A stretch of 64,000 nucleotides of DNA. It comes from an uncultured Algimonas sp. (GTDB lineage Bacteria > Pseudomonadota > Alphaproteobacteria > Caulobacterales > Maricaulaceae). Positions 39,959-49,263 of the stretch are shown here, piece after piece. Below the pieces are notes generated by a model, which was not told where the DNA came from, did not search any database, and worked only from the letters and a program-made list of their open reading frames with translations. The stretch is from NCBI RefSeq assembly GCF_947498175.1, contig NZ_CANMJB010000001.1, positions 248,001-312,000 on the forward strand. The letters are read 5' to 3'. Both the position numbers and the translations under genes were made by a program. Position 1 is the first letter of the stretch. Every line of letters begins with the position of its first letter.

Positions 39959-41365
39959 CTAGCCCATTGCGGGCCTGGCATCTTCGATACGTCCGAGCGT
40001 TTCGTCCCGGCCCAGCAGGGCCATGACGTCATGCAGGTCGGGGGACGGGGCTCCCGCTGTCAGCGCTGCCCGGACGGGCGCACCGATCTTGCCGAAACCG
40101 ATCTCATGATCCGCGACGAAGCCGGTCAGCACCGATTGGAGCCTGTCCGCCGTCCACGATGCGTCTTCTAAGGATTCCAGCCGCGTTGTCAAAGCGCGGA
40201 CCAGATCGGCCGTGCCTTCGCGCCGCAGCGGTTTGGCCGCTTTACCCGTGATCTGCAGGGGTCTGGCGTCGAACAGGTAGGCCGCGTTATCAGCGAGTTC
40301 GACCAAAGTCTTGGAGCGCGGCTTCAATGTCGGCAAGGCCGACCGGATGCGCGCCGTGACGTCTGCGGATAGATCCGATCCCGATTTCCGTTCGAGGAAC
40401 GGCCTGGCTGCCTGCATCAGGACCGCATCGTCGGCTGCCGCGATATGCTGCGCGTTGACATGGTCCATCTTGTCGAAATCGAGCCGGGCCGGAGCCGCAT
40501 TGATGCCGTCCAGGTTGAAAGCCTCCGCAATCTCGCGGTCGTCCAGATAGATTTCGCGGTCGCCGTCCGACCAGCCGAGCTTGACCAGATAGTTCCGCAA
40601 TCCCGAGGCCAGATACCCCATCTCCCGATAGGCTTCGACGCCGAGCGCGCCGTGACGCTTGGACAGTTTCTTCCCGTCCGGACCATGGATCAGCGGCACA
40701 TGCGCCCAATCCGGCACGTCCCAGCCGAGCGCGTCATAGAGTTGCTGCTGACGCCCGGCATTGATCAGGTGGTCGTCGCCGCGGATGACGTGGCTGATCT
40801 GCATGTCGTGATCGTCGACCACGACGGCCAGCATGTAGGTCGGCGTGCCGTCCGCGCGCAGCAGGACCAGATCGTCGAACTGGTCGTTGTCCCACGCGAC
40901 GTCGCCTTGGACATGGTCGCGGATCTCGGTCCGCCCGCTTGGCACCCGGAAACGCACGGCGAAGTCGCCCGACCCGGTCTCGCCGTCGCGGTAAGGCGAG
41001 CGGAACGCCGTTCCAGCCGCTTTGGCTCTGTCCCTTTCGGCGTCCAGGTCTTCCGCGCTCAGATAGCACCGGTAGGCCGCACCGGACGCCAGCAACGCTT
41101 CTGCGGCCGCGACATGCGCGCGCGCGTTCCGGCTTTGATGGACGATGTCGCCCGTATGGCGGATCCCCAGCCAGTCCAAGCCGTCGATGATGGCTTGCGT
41201 CGCGTCGGGCGTCGACCGCTGCTTGTCCGTATCTTCGATGCGCAACCACATCTCCCCGCCCATCCGGTCTGCGAAATAGCGGTTGAACAGGGCGGTACGG
41301 GCCCCGCCAATATGCAGGAAACCCGTCGGAGACGGGGCGAAACGGGTGCGGACGGAACGGCTCAT
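39959..41365 (-). CDS. gltX: glutamyl-tRNA synthetase
   Basis: This 468-aa class I synthetase charges tRNA-Glu. The HIGH-type motif is TGFLHIGGARTALFN and the KMSKS-type motif is GKKLSKRHGALG. A zinc-like Cys region is absent, as in many alphaproteobacteria. It is divergent from comEC, with about 60 bases between the start codons, and is followed by gltA. Confidence 0.96.
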   Translation of the reverse strand: MSRSVRTRFAPSPTGFLHIGGARTALFNRYFADRMGGEMWLRIEDTDKQRSTPDATQAIIDGLDWLGIRHTGDIVHQSRNARAHVAAAEALLASGAAYRCYLSAEDLDAERDRAKAAGTAFRSPYRDGETGSGDFAVRFRVPSGRTEIRDHVQGDVAWDNDQFDDLVLLRADGTPTYMLAVVVDDHDMQISHVIRGDDHLINAGRQQQLYDALGWDVPDWAHVPLIHGPDGKKLSKRHGALGVEAYREMGYLASGLRNYLVKLGWSDGDREIYLDDREIAEAFNLDGINAAPARLDFDKMDHVNAQHIAAADDAVLMQAARPFLERKSGSDLSADVTARIRSALPTLKPRSKTLVELADNAAYLFDARPLQITGKAAKPLRREGTADLVRALTTRLESLEDASWTADRLQSVLTGFVADHEIGFGKIGAPVRAALTAGAPSPDLHDVMALLGRDETLGRIEDARPAMG

Positions 41366-41425
41366 CGTGAATGATCTTCGGCAAGAGGCTTGCGATGGGG
41401 GGCGGCGCGCGGTCTATGCAAGATC

Positions 41426-43504
41426 ATGGGCGGCTTTCAAAGCCAAATCGCGGAGAGGGGATATATCCCTGCAGCCGGGCGCGGAGGCTCTCTGCCGCGC
41501 CTGACGCTGAGCTTCGAACTGGCGATCATCGCTTTCGGGATCGGGATCGGCACCTATTTCGCCTGGCCGACGGAGCCCCGCGTATGGATCGTGCTCCTGG
41601 CCGCTCTCATCGTCTGGGCCGCGGCGTGGCGCGCGCCGTCTCACAGCTCGGCCTGGCCGTCCGTTCTTCTGATCGCGTTGATCGGCTTCGGCTGGTGCGC
41701 GATCCATGCGAAGCTCGTCTCGCCGAACCCGCTCGTGACCGAACAGAGGCTGGGGATCACCGGATGGGTGTCCGGTGTGGAGACCGGCGGCCGGATGCGG
41801 CGGCTGACCATCGACGTCATCGAGACCGACCGCGTGCCGGACTCCGGACAGCCGGAGCGCGTGCGTATCCGGGTCGGTCGGACCTTCCCGGATTTCGAGA
41901 TCGGTGACGGCATCCATGTGCAGGCCGTCGTCGGCCCCCTGCCGGGGCCGGTCGTGCCGGACGGCTACGATCCGGGACGCCGCGCCTACTTCGACGGGCT
42001 GGCCGGCACGGGCTTCGCCATATCGCCCGGAACGCGGGTCGAGGTGGGTTTGTCGGGTCGGGAGCACGCCAGGGTCAGGCTCGAGCGATTGCGGGCCGAC
42101 ATCGTCGAGCGCGTGATCGACAGCGCGCCGGACGCCACGTCCGGCCTGCAGGCCGCGCTGTTGACCGGGATCCGGGACCACATTCCCGACGAACAGACGG
42201 AAGCGCTCAGGCGGTCCGGTCTGGCCCATGTCCTGGCCATCTCCGGCCTGCACATGGGCATGGTCGCCTTTGGCGTCTTCGTCTGCGTCAGTGCGAGCCT
42301 CGCCGCGGTCGAACGGTTGTCGCGCGGCCGCGACGTGCGCAAGATCGCCGCGTTCGTGGGCATCGTGTCGGCCACGCTCTACCTGCTGCTGTCGGGCGCA
42401 TCGGTGGCGACGCAACGCGCCTACATCATGGTCAGCATCGCCTTTCTGGCCGTCATGTTCGACCGGCGGGCGATCAGCGTGCGGTCCGTCGCCGTTGCGG
42501 CTTTGCTGACCCTGCTGATCCGGCCTGAAGCGCTCGTCAGCGTCGGGTTCCAGATGTCTTTCGCCGCCGTGACGGCGATGGTCGTGATCTTCCGCGCGTG
42601 GCAGGACCGATGGCCGTCGCAGCGGCCGGTCTCGTTCAGGGACAAGGTCGGCAAATTCTACGGCTCGCTGTTCGGAACCAGCCTGGTCGCCGGGCTGGCG
42701 ACGGGCGGCTTCGCGCTGCTGCATTTCGGACGGATCGCCAATTACGGCCTGCTGGCTAACATGGCCGCCATGGCCGTCTTTCCGGTCGTCATGGCATCGG
42801 GTGTCGTCGCTTTGCTGCTGATGCCGCTGGGTCTGGAGGCGCTGCCGCTTCAACTCATGAGTTGGCTGCTGCAATTCATGCTGTCCGTCGCCGACTGGGT
42901 CAGCGCCATGCCGGGCGCGGTCGGAACCGTCAAAGCCAGCCAGCCTTGGGTGATCGGGCTTTACGGTCTGGGGTTCGCCGTTGCGTGCCTGGCGACGCGG
43001 TCGACCGCAGCGATCGGCATCGCGGCCATGACCGTGTCGCTGATCGGTTGGAGCCAGGCGCCGAACTATGAGTTGCGGATATCGGACAGCGGTCGTGTCA
43101 GCATCCTGTCAGGCGGTGAATCGGCGACGAGCAGCCTGCGCGCCGACCGATACGGACGCGATCAATTCGCCAGAGCGTCGGGTGATCCCGACATCGTCTG
43201 GCGGAACTACCGGGACGCCTTGGCCGACTGCGATGCGCTGGCCTGCCGCGTGACCGTCGGAACCACGGTCGTGACGGTCATCGAAGAGCCGTCCGAAGTC
43301 ATCGAAGCGTGCGAGACCAGCGACATCGTCGTGCTCGCCAGCCGGAACGCCGGACCTGTCGCGCGGCGCGGCTGCACCGCACGATTGCTCGATGTGAGAG
43401 AACTCGCCCGGACGGGCGGCGTCCACGTCGATATCGGAGAGGCGCCGCCGAAAGTCGTCCCGATTCTCACCGAGGCGAGACGCAACCGGCCATGGGGCGG
43501 CTGA
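41426..43504 (+). CDS. comEC: ComEC/Rec2 family DNA-uptake membrane protein, without a recognisable metallo-beta-lactamase motif
   Basis: This protein of about 692 aa is expected to form the inner-membrane channel for single-stranded DNA during transformation. It has an N-terminal hydrophobic and OB-like region, then the competence domain with LLTGIRDHIPDEQTEALRRS and GLAHVLAISGLHMGM, and multiple membrane helices. The C-terminal domain (about 560-692) is retained but no HxHxDH motif is visible, so any nuclease function is probably lost. The ATG at 41426 is chosen; a TTG at 41390 would add 12 residues. It ends three bases before the end of lexA. Confidence 0.88.
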   Translation: MGGFQSQIAERGYIPAAGRGGSLPRLTLSFELAIIAFGIGIGTYFAWPTEPRVWIVLLAALIVWAAAWRAPSHSSAWPSVLLIALIGFGWCAIHAKLVSPNPLVTEQRLGITGWVSGVETGGRMRRLTIDVIETDRVPDSGQPERVRIRVGRTFPDFEIGDGIHVQAVVGPLPGPVVPDGYDPGRRAYFDGLAGTGFAISPGTRVEVGLSGREHARVRLERLRADIVERVIDSAPDATSGLQAALLTGIRDHIPDEQTEALRRSGLAHVLAISGLHMGMVAFGVFVCVSASLAAVERLSRGRDVRKIAAFVGIVSATLYLLLSGASVATQRAYIMVSIAFLAVMFDRRAISVRSVAVAALLTLLIRPEALVSVGFQMSFAAVTAMVVIFRAWQDRWPSQRPVSFRDKVGKFYGSLFGTSLVAGLATGGFALLHFGRIANYGLLANMAAMAVFPVVMASGVVALLLMPLGLEALPLQLMSWLLQFMLSVADWVSAMPGAVGTVKASQPWVIGLYGLGFAVACLATRSTAAIGIAAMTVSLIGWSQAPNYELRISDSGRVSILSGGESATSSLRADRYGRDQFARASGDPDIVWRNYRDALADCDALACRVTVGTTVVTVIEEPSEVIEACETSDIVVLASRNAGPVARRGCTARLLDVRELARTGGVHVDIGEAPPKVVPILTEARRNRPWGG

Positions 43505-43507
43505 AGC

Positions 43508-44149
43508 CTACTGGTAGTTGCGGACCAGTCCGACCAGCACGCCTTGGACCTGCACCCGGTCCGGACCGAAGGTGCGGCTGGGGAAGTCGGGATTCTCGGC
43601 GATCAACTCGACCTGGCCGTCATGCTTGTAGATACGCTTGAGCGTGGCTTCTTCCTCGTCGACCAGCGCCACGACGATCTCGTTGTTGCGGGCCGTGTCG
43701 GACTTGCGGACCACGACAACGTCGCCGTCCATGATGCCCGCGCCGATCATCGACTCGCCTTCGATCTCGAGCGCGTAATGGTCGCCATTGCCGAGCAGGG
43801 ACGGCGGCACGGCCATGAGGTTGTGCGCATCCTCGATCGCCGCGATGGGAACGCCTGCCGCGATCTTGCCGACGAACGGGATTTCATAGGTATCGTTGGC
43901 CGCGACCGGGGCGAGGGGCGCGTCCTTCTGCAGCCCTTCCGGCATCTTGATGATTTCCAGCGCGCGCGCCTTGTTGGGCAGGCGGCGCACGAAACCGCGC
44001 TCTTCCAGCGCTGTGATCAACCGGTGAATGCCGGATTTGGACGCCAGCCCGAGTGCATCCTTCATCTCGTCGTAAGACGGGGGCACGCCGACGGCCCGGA
44101 TGCGGGTATCGATCAGAAGGAGGAGGTCCTTTTGCTTTTTCGTCAGCAT
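43508..44149 (-). CDS. lexA: LexA SOS repressor
   Basis: This 213-aa repressor has an N-terminal winged helix ([17 protein letters not shown], recognition region [14 protein letters not shown]) and a C-terminal self-cleaving peptidase. The cleavage bond is A98-G99 in [10 protein letters not shown]. The catalytic dyad is S133 (EGESMIGAG) and K171 (ATLKRIYK). The frame extends 21 codons upstream, but MLTKKQ is the family start. A LexA box and TTGACA element lie just upstream, after the trpC stop, so it is autoregulated and may also be read from the trp operon. Confidence 0.97.
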   Translation of the reverse strand: MLTKKQKDLLLLIDTRIRAVGVPPSYDEMKDALGLASKSGIHRLITALEERGFVRRLPNKARALEIIKMPEGLQKDAPLAPVAANDTYEIPFVGKIAAGVPIAAIEDAHNLMAVPPSLLGNGDHYALEIEGESMIGAGIMDGDVVVVRKSDTARNNEIVVALVDEEEATLKRIYKHDGQVELIAENPDFPSRTFGPDRVQVQGVLVGLVRNYQ

Positions 44150-44215
44150 GGGTCTGTCCCTTTCGCGCGGGTCCAAGGGAATCGCCCTTGAACAAAATGG
44201 CAACGTTGCCACTCT

Positions 44216-44230
44216 GTTCTATGAATGTTC
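44216..44230 (-). promoter_or_regulatory. LexA box upstream of lexA
   Basis: On the plus strand the site is GTTCTATGAATGTTC. Read in the direction of lexA it is GAAC-N7-GAAC, six bases downstream of the -35-like TTGACA. It lies 67 bases before the lexA start. Together with the site at 19769-19783 it gives a local consensus of GAACA-N6-GAACA. Confidence 0.85.
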
Positions 44231-44236
44231 CGCAAA

Positions 44237-44242
44237 TGTCAA
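44237..44242 (-). promoter_or_regulatory. lexA promoter -35 element
   Basis: A perfect TTGACA on the minus strand precedes the LexA box. The -10 is not clear and probably lies within or just after the box. The arrangement mirrors the promoter at 19760-19788. Confidence 0.6.
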
Positions 44243-44250
44243 GAAAGGGT

Positions 44251-45030
44251 TCATAATCCTATCAGCGTGCGCGTCGCCGTTTCGACATCGTCCTGACGCA
44301 TCAGGCTCTCTCCGATCAGGAAGGCGTCCGCCCCCGACCCCGTCAACCGGTCGATATGCGCGCGGGTGAAGATGCCGCTTTCGGCCACGAGCAATGCGTC
44401 GTCCGGCGCGAGCGGCGCGACCCGGTCGAACGTGTCGAGCGATGTGTCGAAGGTGCGCAGGTCGCGATTGTTGATCCCGACCAGCCGCGCGCCGAGATCC
44501 GCGGCCCGCCGCATTTCCGTCTCGTCATGGGTCTCCACCAGCACGTCCATGCCGAGCGAGGCGGCCTCAGTCATCAGGCGGTGCGAGGTGCGGTCGTCCG
44601 TCATGGCGAGGATGACGAGGATCGCGTCGGCGCCCATGGCCCGCGCCTCTCGAACCTGCCGGACGTCGATCATGAAATCCTTGCGCAGCAAGGGCAGGGC
44701 GGTGTTTCGGCGGACCTCGGCGAAGATGGCGGCGCTGCCCTGGAAGCCGGGGCCGTCGGTCAGCACGGACAGGCAGGTCGCGCCTCCGGTGTCGTAGGCT
44801 TCCGCGATTGCGACGGGATCGAAATCCTCGCGGATGACGCCCTTGCTGGGCGATGCCTTCTTGACCTCGCAGATCAGGGCCGGAGCCTGCGCGTCGTGCA
44901 AGGCCGGGAGGAAGCCGCGCGGCGGGGCGACCGTGTCCAGCGCGCGCTCGACCGCGGCGTCGTCGATGGTTGCGACTTCGCCCACCTTGTAGGTGGCGAT
45001 CCTGGCCAGGATGTCGGGAACGTCTTTCAC
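44251..45030 (-). CDS. trpC: indole-3-glycerol phosphate synthase
   Basis: This 259-aa TIM-barrel enzyme of tryptophan synthesis has no fused TrpF domain. Signatures are ICEVKKASPSKGVIREDFDP (catalytic Lys), LLRKDFMID, and GINNRDLRTF. The start overlaps the trpD stop by four bases. It is the last trp gene here, and lexA follows after about 100 bases. Confidence 0.96.
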   Translation of the reverse strand: MKDVPDILARIATYKVGEVATIDDAAVERALDTVAPPRGFLPALHDAQAPALICEVKKASPSKGVIREDFDPVAIAEAYDTGGATCLSVLTDGPGFQGSAAIFAEVRRNTALPLLRKDFMIDVRQVREARAMGADAILVILAMTDDRTSHRLMTEAASLGMDVLVETHDETEMRRAADLGARLVGINNRDLRTFDTSLDTFDRVAPLAPDDALLVAESGIFTRAHIDRLTGSGADAFLIGESLMRQDDVETATRTLIGL

Positions 45031-46040
45031 GCGTTGGTCGCGGCGACGAGCCGGGCGAGCGTGTCGCGGGCGTCCATGCTGTCGATGGCCTGCACGGCGC
45101 GGTCGATGCCGTCCGGCACGGTCTCGGCGATCCCGGCGATCATCAGCGCCGCCCCGGCGTTCAGCAGCACGATGTTGCGATATTCGCTGGCATTGCCGTC
45201 CAGCAGGTCGCGCAGGGCATCGGCGTTCTGGGACGGTTGGCCGCCGCGCAAGGAGTCCAGGCTGGCCAGATCGAACCCGTAGGTCTGGGGTGAGAGCGTA
45301 AATTCCCGAATCTCCGCGCCTCTAACCTCGGTGACGTATGTTGGACCGGTCGTCGTGATCTCGTCCAGCCCGTCCTGGCCGTGGACGACCCAGACGTGGT
45401 CGACGCCGAGATCGCGCAGCGCTTCGGCCATCGGCGCACGCCAGCCATCGTCGCACACGCCCAGCAGCATGCGCCGCGCCCGGGCCGGATGGCTCATAGG
45501 GCCGAGCATGTTGAACAGGGTGCGGATGCCGAGCGCTTTGCGGGCCGGAGCGACATGGCGCATGGCGGGATGGTGGTTCGGCGCGAACAGGAAGCCGAGC
45601 CCGACCTCTTCCACCACTTGCGCTGCTCGGTCCGGCGACAGAGCAAGGTTCACGCCCAGCTCGGACAGCGTATCGGCCGTGCCGGTCAGCGACGAGGCGG
45701 CACGGTTGCCATGCTTGGCGACCTTGGCTCCGGCCGCCGCGCTGACGATGGCCGTCGCCGTCGAGATGGACAGCGTGTGCAGACCGGTCCCGCCGGTCCC
45801 AACGATGTCGATCACGTCGCCGTCGATCTCCACGGGGATCATGTTGGTGCGCATGACTTCGGTGCCGATACGGACTTCGCGAGCGGAAAGTCCAATCATT
45901 TCAAGACCGAGCAGCAAGGCGCTCACCTGTTCCGACCGGGCGTCGCCGTTCAGGATGGCGGTCAGCGCGGCGCGCAGCGCGTCTTCGCCCGGGCGTTCGT
46001 TTCGCGACAGGGTGGCGAGGATCTGCGGGTCGACGCTCAC
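45027..46040 (-). CDS. trpD: anthranilate phosphoribosyltransferase
   Basis: This 337-aa enzyme transfers phosphoribosyl from PRPP to anthranilate. The PRPP-binding loop is DIVGTGGTGLHTLSISTAT. It also has KHGNRAASSLTGTADTLSELG and the anthranilate-site segment FLFAPNHHPAMRHVAPARK. Four-base overlaps with trpC and trpG indicate one coupled operon. Confidence 0.96.
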   Translation of the reverse strand: MSVDPQILATLSRNERPGEDALRAALTAILNGDARSEQVSALLLGLEMIGLSAREVRIGTEVMRTNMIPVEIDGDVIDIVGTGGTGLHTLSISTATAIVSAAAGAKVAKHGNRAASSLTGTADTLSELGVNLALSPDRAAQVVEEVGLGFLFAPNHHPAMRHVAPARKALGIRTLFNMLGPMSHPARARRMLLGVCDDGWRAPMAEALRDLGVDHVWVVHGQDGLDEITTTGPTYVTEVRGAEIREFTLSPQTYGFDLASLDSLRGGQPSQNADALRDLLDGNASEYRNIVLLNAGAALMIAGIAETVPDGIDRAVQAIDSMDARDTLARLVAATNA

Positions 46041-46612
46041 CGCAACCCGGCGATCTTCAGGAAGTTGCCAATCAGGGCGTGGCCGTTCTCCGACGCGATG
46101 CTTTCGGGATGGAACTGCAGACCGTGAATGGGCCGGGTCGCGTGGCGCAGGCCCATGATCTCGCCGTCCTCGGTCCAGCCATTCATCAGCAGCTCGCCCG
46201 GCACCGTCTCGCGGTCCACCGCAAGGCTATGATAGCGCGTCGCCTCGAACGGGCTGTCGAGCCCATCGAACAGCCCCGTTCCGTCATGATGCACGGGCGA
46301 AGTCTTGCCGTGCATGATCTCGCGCGACTGGATCACGCGCCCACCGAACGCCTGTCCCATGGCCTGCAGGCCGAGACAGATGCCGAGGATCGGCAGATCG
46401 TCCGGCGCCTTGCGGATCACGTCGAGACAGATCCCGGCTTCGTTCGGCGTGCAGGGCCCGGGCGACAGCAGGATGGCCCGCGCGCCGGACGCGAGCGCCT
46501 CGTCCGCGCCGATCTCGTCATTGCGCACGACCTTGGTATCCGCGCCCAGCTCCTGCGCGTAATGGACGAGATTGAAGGTGAAGCTGTCGTAATTGTCGAT
46601 GACGAGCAGCAT
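46037..46612 (-). CDS. trpG: anthranilate synthase component II (glutamine amidotransferase)
   Basis: This 191-aa class I amidotransferase supplies ammonia to TrpE. The nucleophile Cys is in PILGICLGLQAMGQAFGG, and the His/Glu pair is in LQFHPESIASENGH. trpE is not next to it: the upstream neighbour is accC, whose stop overlaps its start by one base. A dual role with PabB (as PabA) is therefore possible. Confidence 0.93.
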   Translation of the reverse strand: MLLVIDNYDSFTFNLVHYAQELGADTKVVRNDEIGADEALASGARAILLSPGPCTPNEAGICLDVIRKAPDDLPILGICLGLQAMGQAFGGRVIQSREIMHGKTSPVHHDGTGLFDGLDSPFEATRYHSLAVDRETVPGELLMNGWTEDGEIMGLRHATRPIHGLQFHPESIASENGHALIGNFLKIAGLR

Positions 46613-47964
46613 CAGCTCTCCTCGATGCGCTCTTTCAGCCAGTTTTCGAGCCAGTGAATATCGTACTCGCCCGCCTGGAATTCCGGATCCTCGATCAGCG
46701 CTTCGTGCAGCGCCTTGTTCGTCGTGATGCCGGTGATGACCATTTCGCCCAGCGCGCGGCGAAGGCGCAGGATCGCGCCTTCGCGCGTATTGCCCCAGAC
46801 GATCAGCTTGCCGATCAGGCTGTCATAATGGGGCGGAACGGAATAGCCGGTATAGAGCCCGCTATCGAGGCGCGTGTTCATCCCGCCCGGCGCGTGGAAG
46901 TCGGCGACCTTGCCGGGGCTTGGCGCGAAGGTGAACGGGTGTTCGGCATTGATGCGGCATTCGATCGAATGGCCGTTGAAGCGCACGTCCGACTGTTCGT
47001 AGTTGAGCGGCAGACCCGAAGCGACGCGGATCTGTTCGCGCACCAGGTCGATGCCGGTGATCTCCTCGGTGACGGGATGTTCGACCTGCAGGCGGGTGTT
47101 CATCTCGATGAAGAAGAACTCGCCGTTCTCGTAGAGGTATTCGACCGTGCCGGCGCCGCGATAGCCGATGGCCTTGACCGCCTGGGCCGTGATCTCGCCG
47201 ATCTCGGCCCGCTCTTCGGGTGTGAGAGCGGGCGAGGGGGCTTCTTCGAGCACTTTCTGGTTCCGGCGCTGCAGCGAACAGTCGCGTTCGCCCAGATGCA
47301 CGACATTGCCGTGGGTATCGGCCAGCACCTGGATCTCGATGTGACGCGGACCCTTGAGATAGCGCTCCAGATAGACGGCGCCGTTGCCGAACGCCGCTTC
47401 GGCTTCGGTCTGGGCCGATCTCAAGGCTTCGTCCAGATCGCCTTCGGTTTCGGCCAGCCGCATCCCGCGCCCGCCGCCGCCCGCCGCCGCCTTGATGAGG
47501 ACCGGAAAGCCGATCTCCTTGGCGGCGGCCTTGGCGGCCTCGAAATCCTCCACCGCGCCGTCGGAGCCCGGAACGACCGGGATGCCGGCCTTGGCGACCG
47601 TCTGCTTGGCGGTGATCTTGTCGCCCATGATGCGGATATGCTCCGCCGTGGGGCCGATGAAGGTCAGGCCGTGGGCTTCGACGATTTCGGCGAAGCGGGC
47701 ATTTTCCGATAGGAAACCGTAGCCCGGATGGATGGCGTCCGCGCCGGTGATCTCGCAGGCCGCGATGATGGACGGGATGTTCAGATAGCTGTCCGTGCTG
47801 GACGGCGGCCCGACGCAGACCGATTCGTCGGCCAGGCGGACATGCATCGCGTCCGTGTCGGCCGTGGAATGGATGGCGACCGAGGACAGGCCCATCTCCT
47901 TGCACGCCCGGTGGATGCGCAGGGCGATTTCGCCCCGGTTCGCGATGAGAACCTTGCTGATCAC
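46612..47964 (-). CDS. accC: acetyl-CoA carboxylase, biotin carboxylase subunit
   Basis: This 450-aa ATP-grasp enzyme carboxylates biotin on AccB as the first half of malonyl-CoA formation. Visible parts are [20 protein letters not shown], the glycine-rich ATP loop [15 protein letters not shown], and the active-site region [20 protein letters not shown]. It lies nine bases after accB on the same strand. Confidence 0.97.
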   Translation of the reverse strand: MISKVLIANRGEIALRIHRACKEMGLSSVAIHSTADTDAMHVRLADESVCVGPPSSTDSYLNIPSIIAACEITGADAIHPGYGFLSENARFAEIVEAHGLTFIGPTAEHIRIMGDKITAKQTVAKAGIPVVPGSDGAVEDFEAAKAAAKEIGFPVLIKAAAGGGGRGMRLAETEGDLDEALRSAQTEAEAAFGNGAVYLERYLKGPRHIEIQVLADTHGNVVHLGERDCSLQRRNQKVLEEAPSPALTPEERAEIGEITAQAVKAIGYRGAGTVEYLYENGEFFFIEMNTRLQVEHPVTEEITGIDLVREQIRVASGLPLNYEQSDVRFNGHSIECRINAEHPFTFAPSPGKVADFHAPGGMNTRLDSGLYTGYSVPPHYDSLIGKLIVWGNTREGAILRLRRALGEMVITGITTNKALHEALIEDPEFQAGEYDIHWLENWLKERIEES

Positions 47965-47973
47965 GGAGCGGCC

Positions 47974-48471
47974 TTAATCTATCAGGAACAGCGCATCGCC
48001 GAACTCGACCGGCGAAACATCGTCGACATAGACGGCCGACAGCGAGCCGGATTTCGGCGCGGTGATCGGGTTGAAGGTCTTCATCGCTTCGACCAGCATG
48101 ATGGTCTCGCCTTCCTTCACCTGCGCGCCCACTTCCGCGAACAGCTCCGCATCCGGGGAGGGGCGCAGATAGCAGGTGCCGACCATGGGCGATGTGATCG
48201 CGTCGGGATGGACGGCGTCGGCGGTCTCTGGCGACGCGGCAGCAGCCATCGTTGCAGGGGCGGCCGATGCAACGGGCGCAGCCGTCTGCATCGGGGCGGC
48301 CGCCATGACGGTCTGCTGACCGGCGGCGCCGTTCTTGGAGACCCGGATTTTCAGGTCGCCCTTTTTCATCTCGATCTCGGTCAGGTCGCTACTGTCGAGG
48401 ACCTTCGCGAGCTCCTTGATGAGCGTGAGATCGGTATCGGTCTTGTCCGAATTCGATTTGGAGCCGGCCAT
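47974..48471 (-). CDS. accB: biotin carboxyl carrier protein of acetyl-CoA carboxylase
   Basis: This 165-aa carrier has an N-terminal helical part (about 10-45), an Ala/Pro/Thr-rich flexible linker (about 50-85) and a C-terminal biotinyl domain. The biotin-accepting Lys is in VEAMKTFNPITAP. The thumb-like insert CYLRPSPDAELFAEVG is present. BirA in this window would attach the biotin. It lies between aroQ and accC. Confidence 0.95.
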   Translation of the reverse strand: MAGSKSNSDKTDTDLTLIKELAKVLDSSDLTEIEMKKGDLKIRVSKNGAAGQQTVMAAAPMQTAAPVASAAPATMAAAASPETADAVHPDAITSPMVGTCYLRPSPDAELFAEVGAQVKEGETIMLVEAMKTFNPITAPKSGSLSAVYVDDVSPVEFGDALFLID

Positions 48472-48492
48472 AACGAGTCCCCGTGGCAGAAA

Positions 48493-48933
48493 TTATCCGT
48501 GCGCCTTAGCGAGTTTCAGCGCCGCTTGCAGCCCTAAAAGGTAGGAATCCGCGCCGAACCCGCTGATCGTGCCGGTCACCGCCTCCGAAACGTAGGAGCG
48601 GCGGCGGAAACTCTCCCGCGCAGCGGGCTGGGACAGGTGGATTTCCACGGCCGGGACGCCGACCGCCCTCAGCGCGTCGTGAAGCGCGATCGAAGTGTGC
48701 GTGTAGGCGGCGGGATTGATGACCACGGCATCGGCGGACTCGCCCGCCGCCTGCACCATGTCCACCAGTTCGCCTTCGATGTTGGATTGGCGGAAGACCA
48801 GCTCGACGCCGGGATGCGCCTTTCGGCACATCGCTTCGATATCGTCCAGCGTCTGCGCCCCGTAAATGTCCGGTTCGCGCGCGCCCAGCAGATTCAGGTT
48901 GGGGCCGTTGATGATGTGCAGGCAAATCGGCAT
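48493..48933 (-). CDS. aroQ: type II 3-dehydroquinate dehydratase
   Basis: This 146-aa dodecameric enzyme carries out the third step of the shikimate pathway. Motifs are [19 protein letters not shown] with the catalytic Tyr, [18 protein letters not shown], and [20 protein letters not shown] with active-site His and Arg. It heads the minus-strand aroQ-accB-accC-trpG-trpD-trpC run and is divergent from thiS, with 126 bases between starts. Confidence 0.95.
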   Translation of the reverse strand: MPICLHIINGPNLNLLGAREPDIYGAQTLDDIEAMCRKAHPGVELVFRQSNIEGELVDMVQAAGESADAVVINPAAYTHTSIALHDALRAVGVPAVEIHLSQPAARESFRRRSYVSEAVTGTISGFGADSYLLGLQAALKLAKAHG

Positions 48934-49059
48934 TGCGGTCCTTGCGCCAATGAGGCTTCCGGGAGACAGGGCGGCGTGTTAACGCCCGCAACCCGGTTCA
49001 ACAAGCAGTCATCATTATGCCGTCAGGCAAGCTGCAACGACAGGATAGACGGCGCGCCC

Positions 49060-49263
49060 ATGCATCTGATCATCAATGGCGATCATCACGACGATCTTCC
49101 GGACGGGCTGACCGTCGCGGCCCTGGTCGCGCATCTGGGTCTGCCCGAGCGCAAGATCGCCATCGAGCGCAACCGCGAGGTCGTGCCCAAGAGCACGTTC
49201 GGGGAGGTGCGGCTCGCCGATCACGACGTGCTGGAAATCATCCACTTCATCGGAGGCGGCTAA
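49060..49263 (+). CDS. thiS: sulfur carrier protein ThiS
   Basis: This 67-aa ubiquitin-fold protein is adenylylated and then carries a C-terminal thiocarboxylate that supplies sulfur for the thiazole of thiamine. The required Gly-Gly C-terminus is present (HFIGGG). The frame is open far upstream on the strand opposite aroQ, but the ATG at 49060 fits the family. The thiG start follows the stop directly. No TPP riboswitch was recognised in the leader. Confidence 0.92.
   Translation: MHLIINGDHHDDLPDGLTVAALVAHLGLPERKIAIERNREVVPKSTFGEVRLADHDVLEIIHFIGGG

Noticed and set aside
48934-49059. TPP riboswitch before thiS
   Set aside because: The conserved thi-box segments (CTGAGA and the ACCTGAT-type segment) are not present in this 126-base gap.
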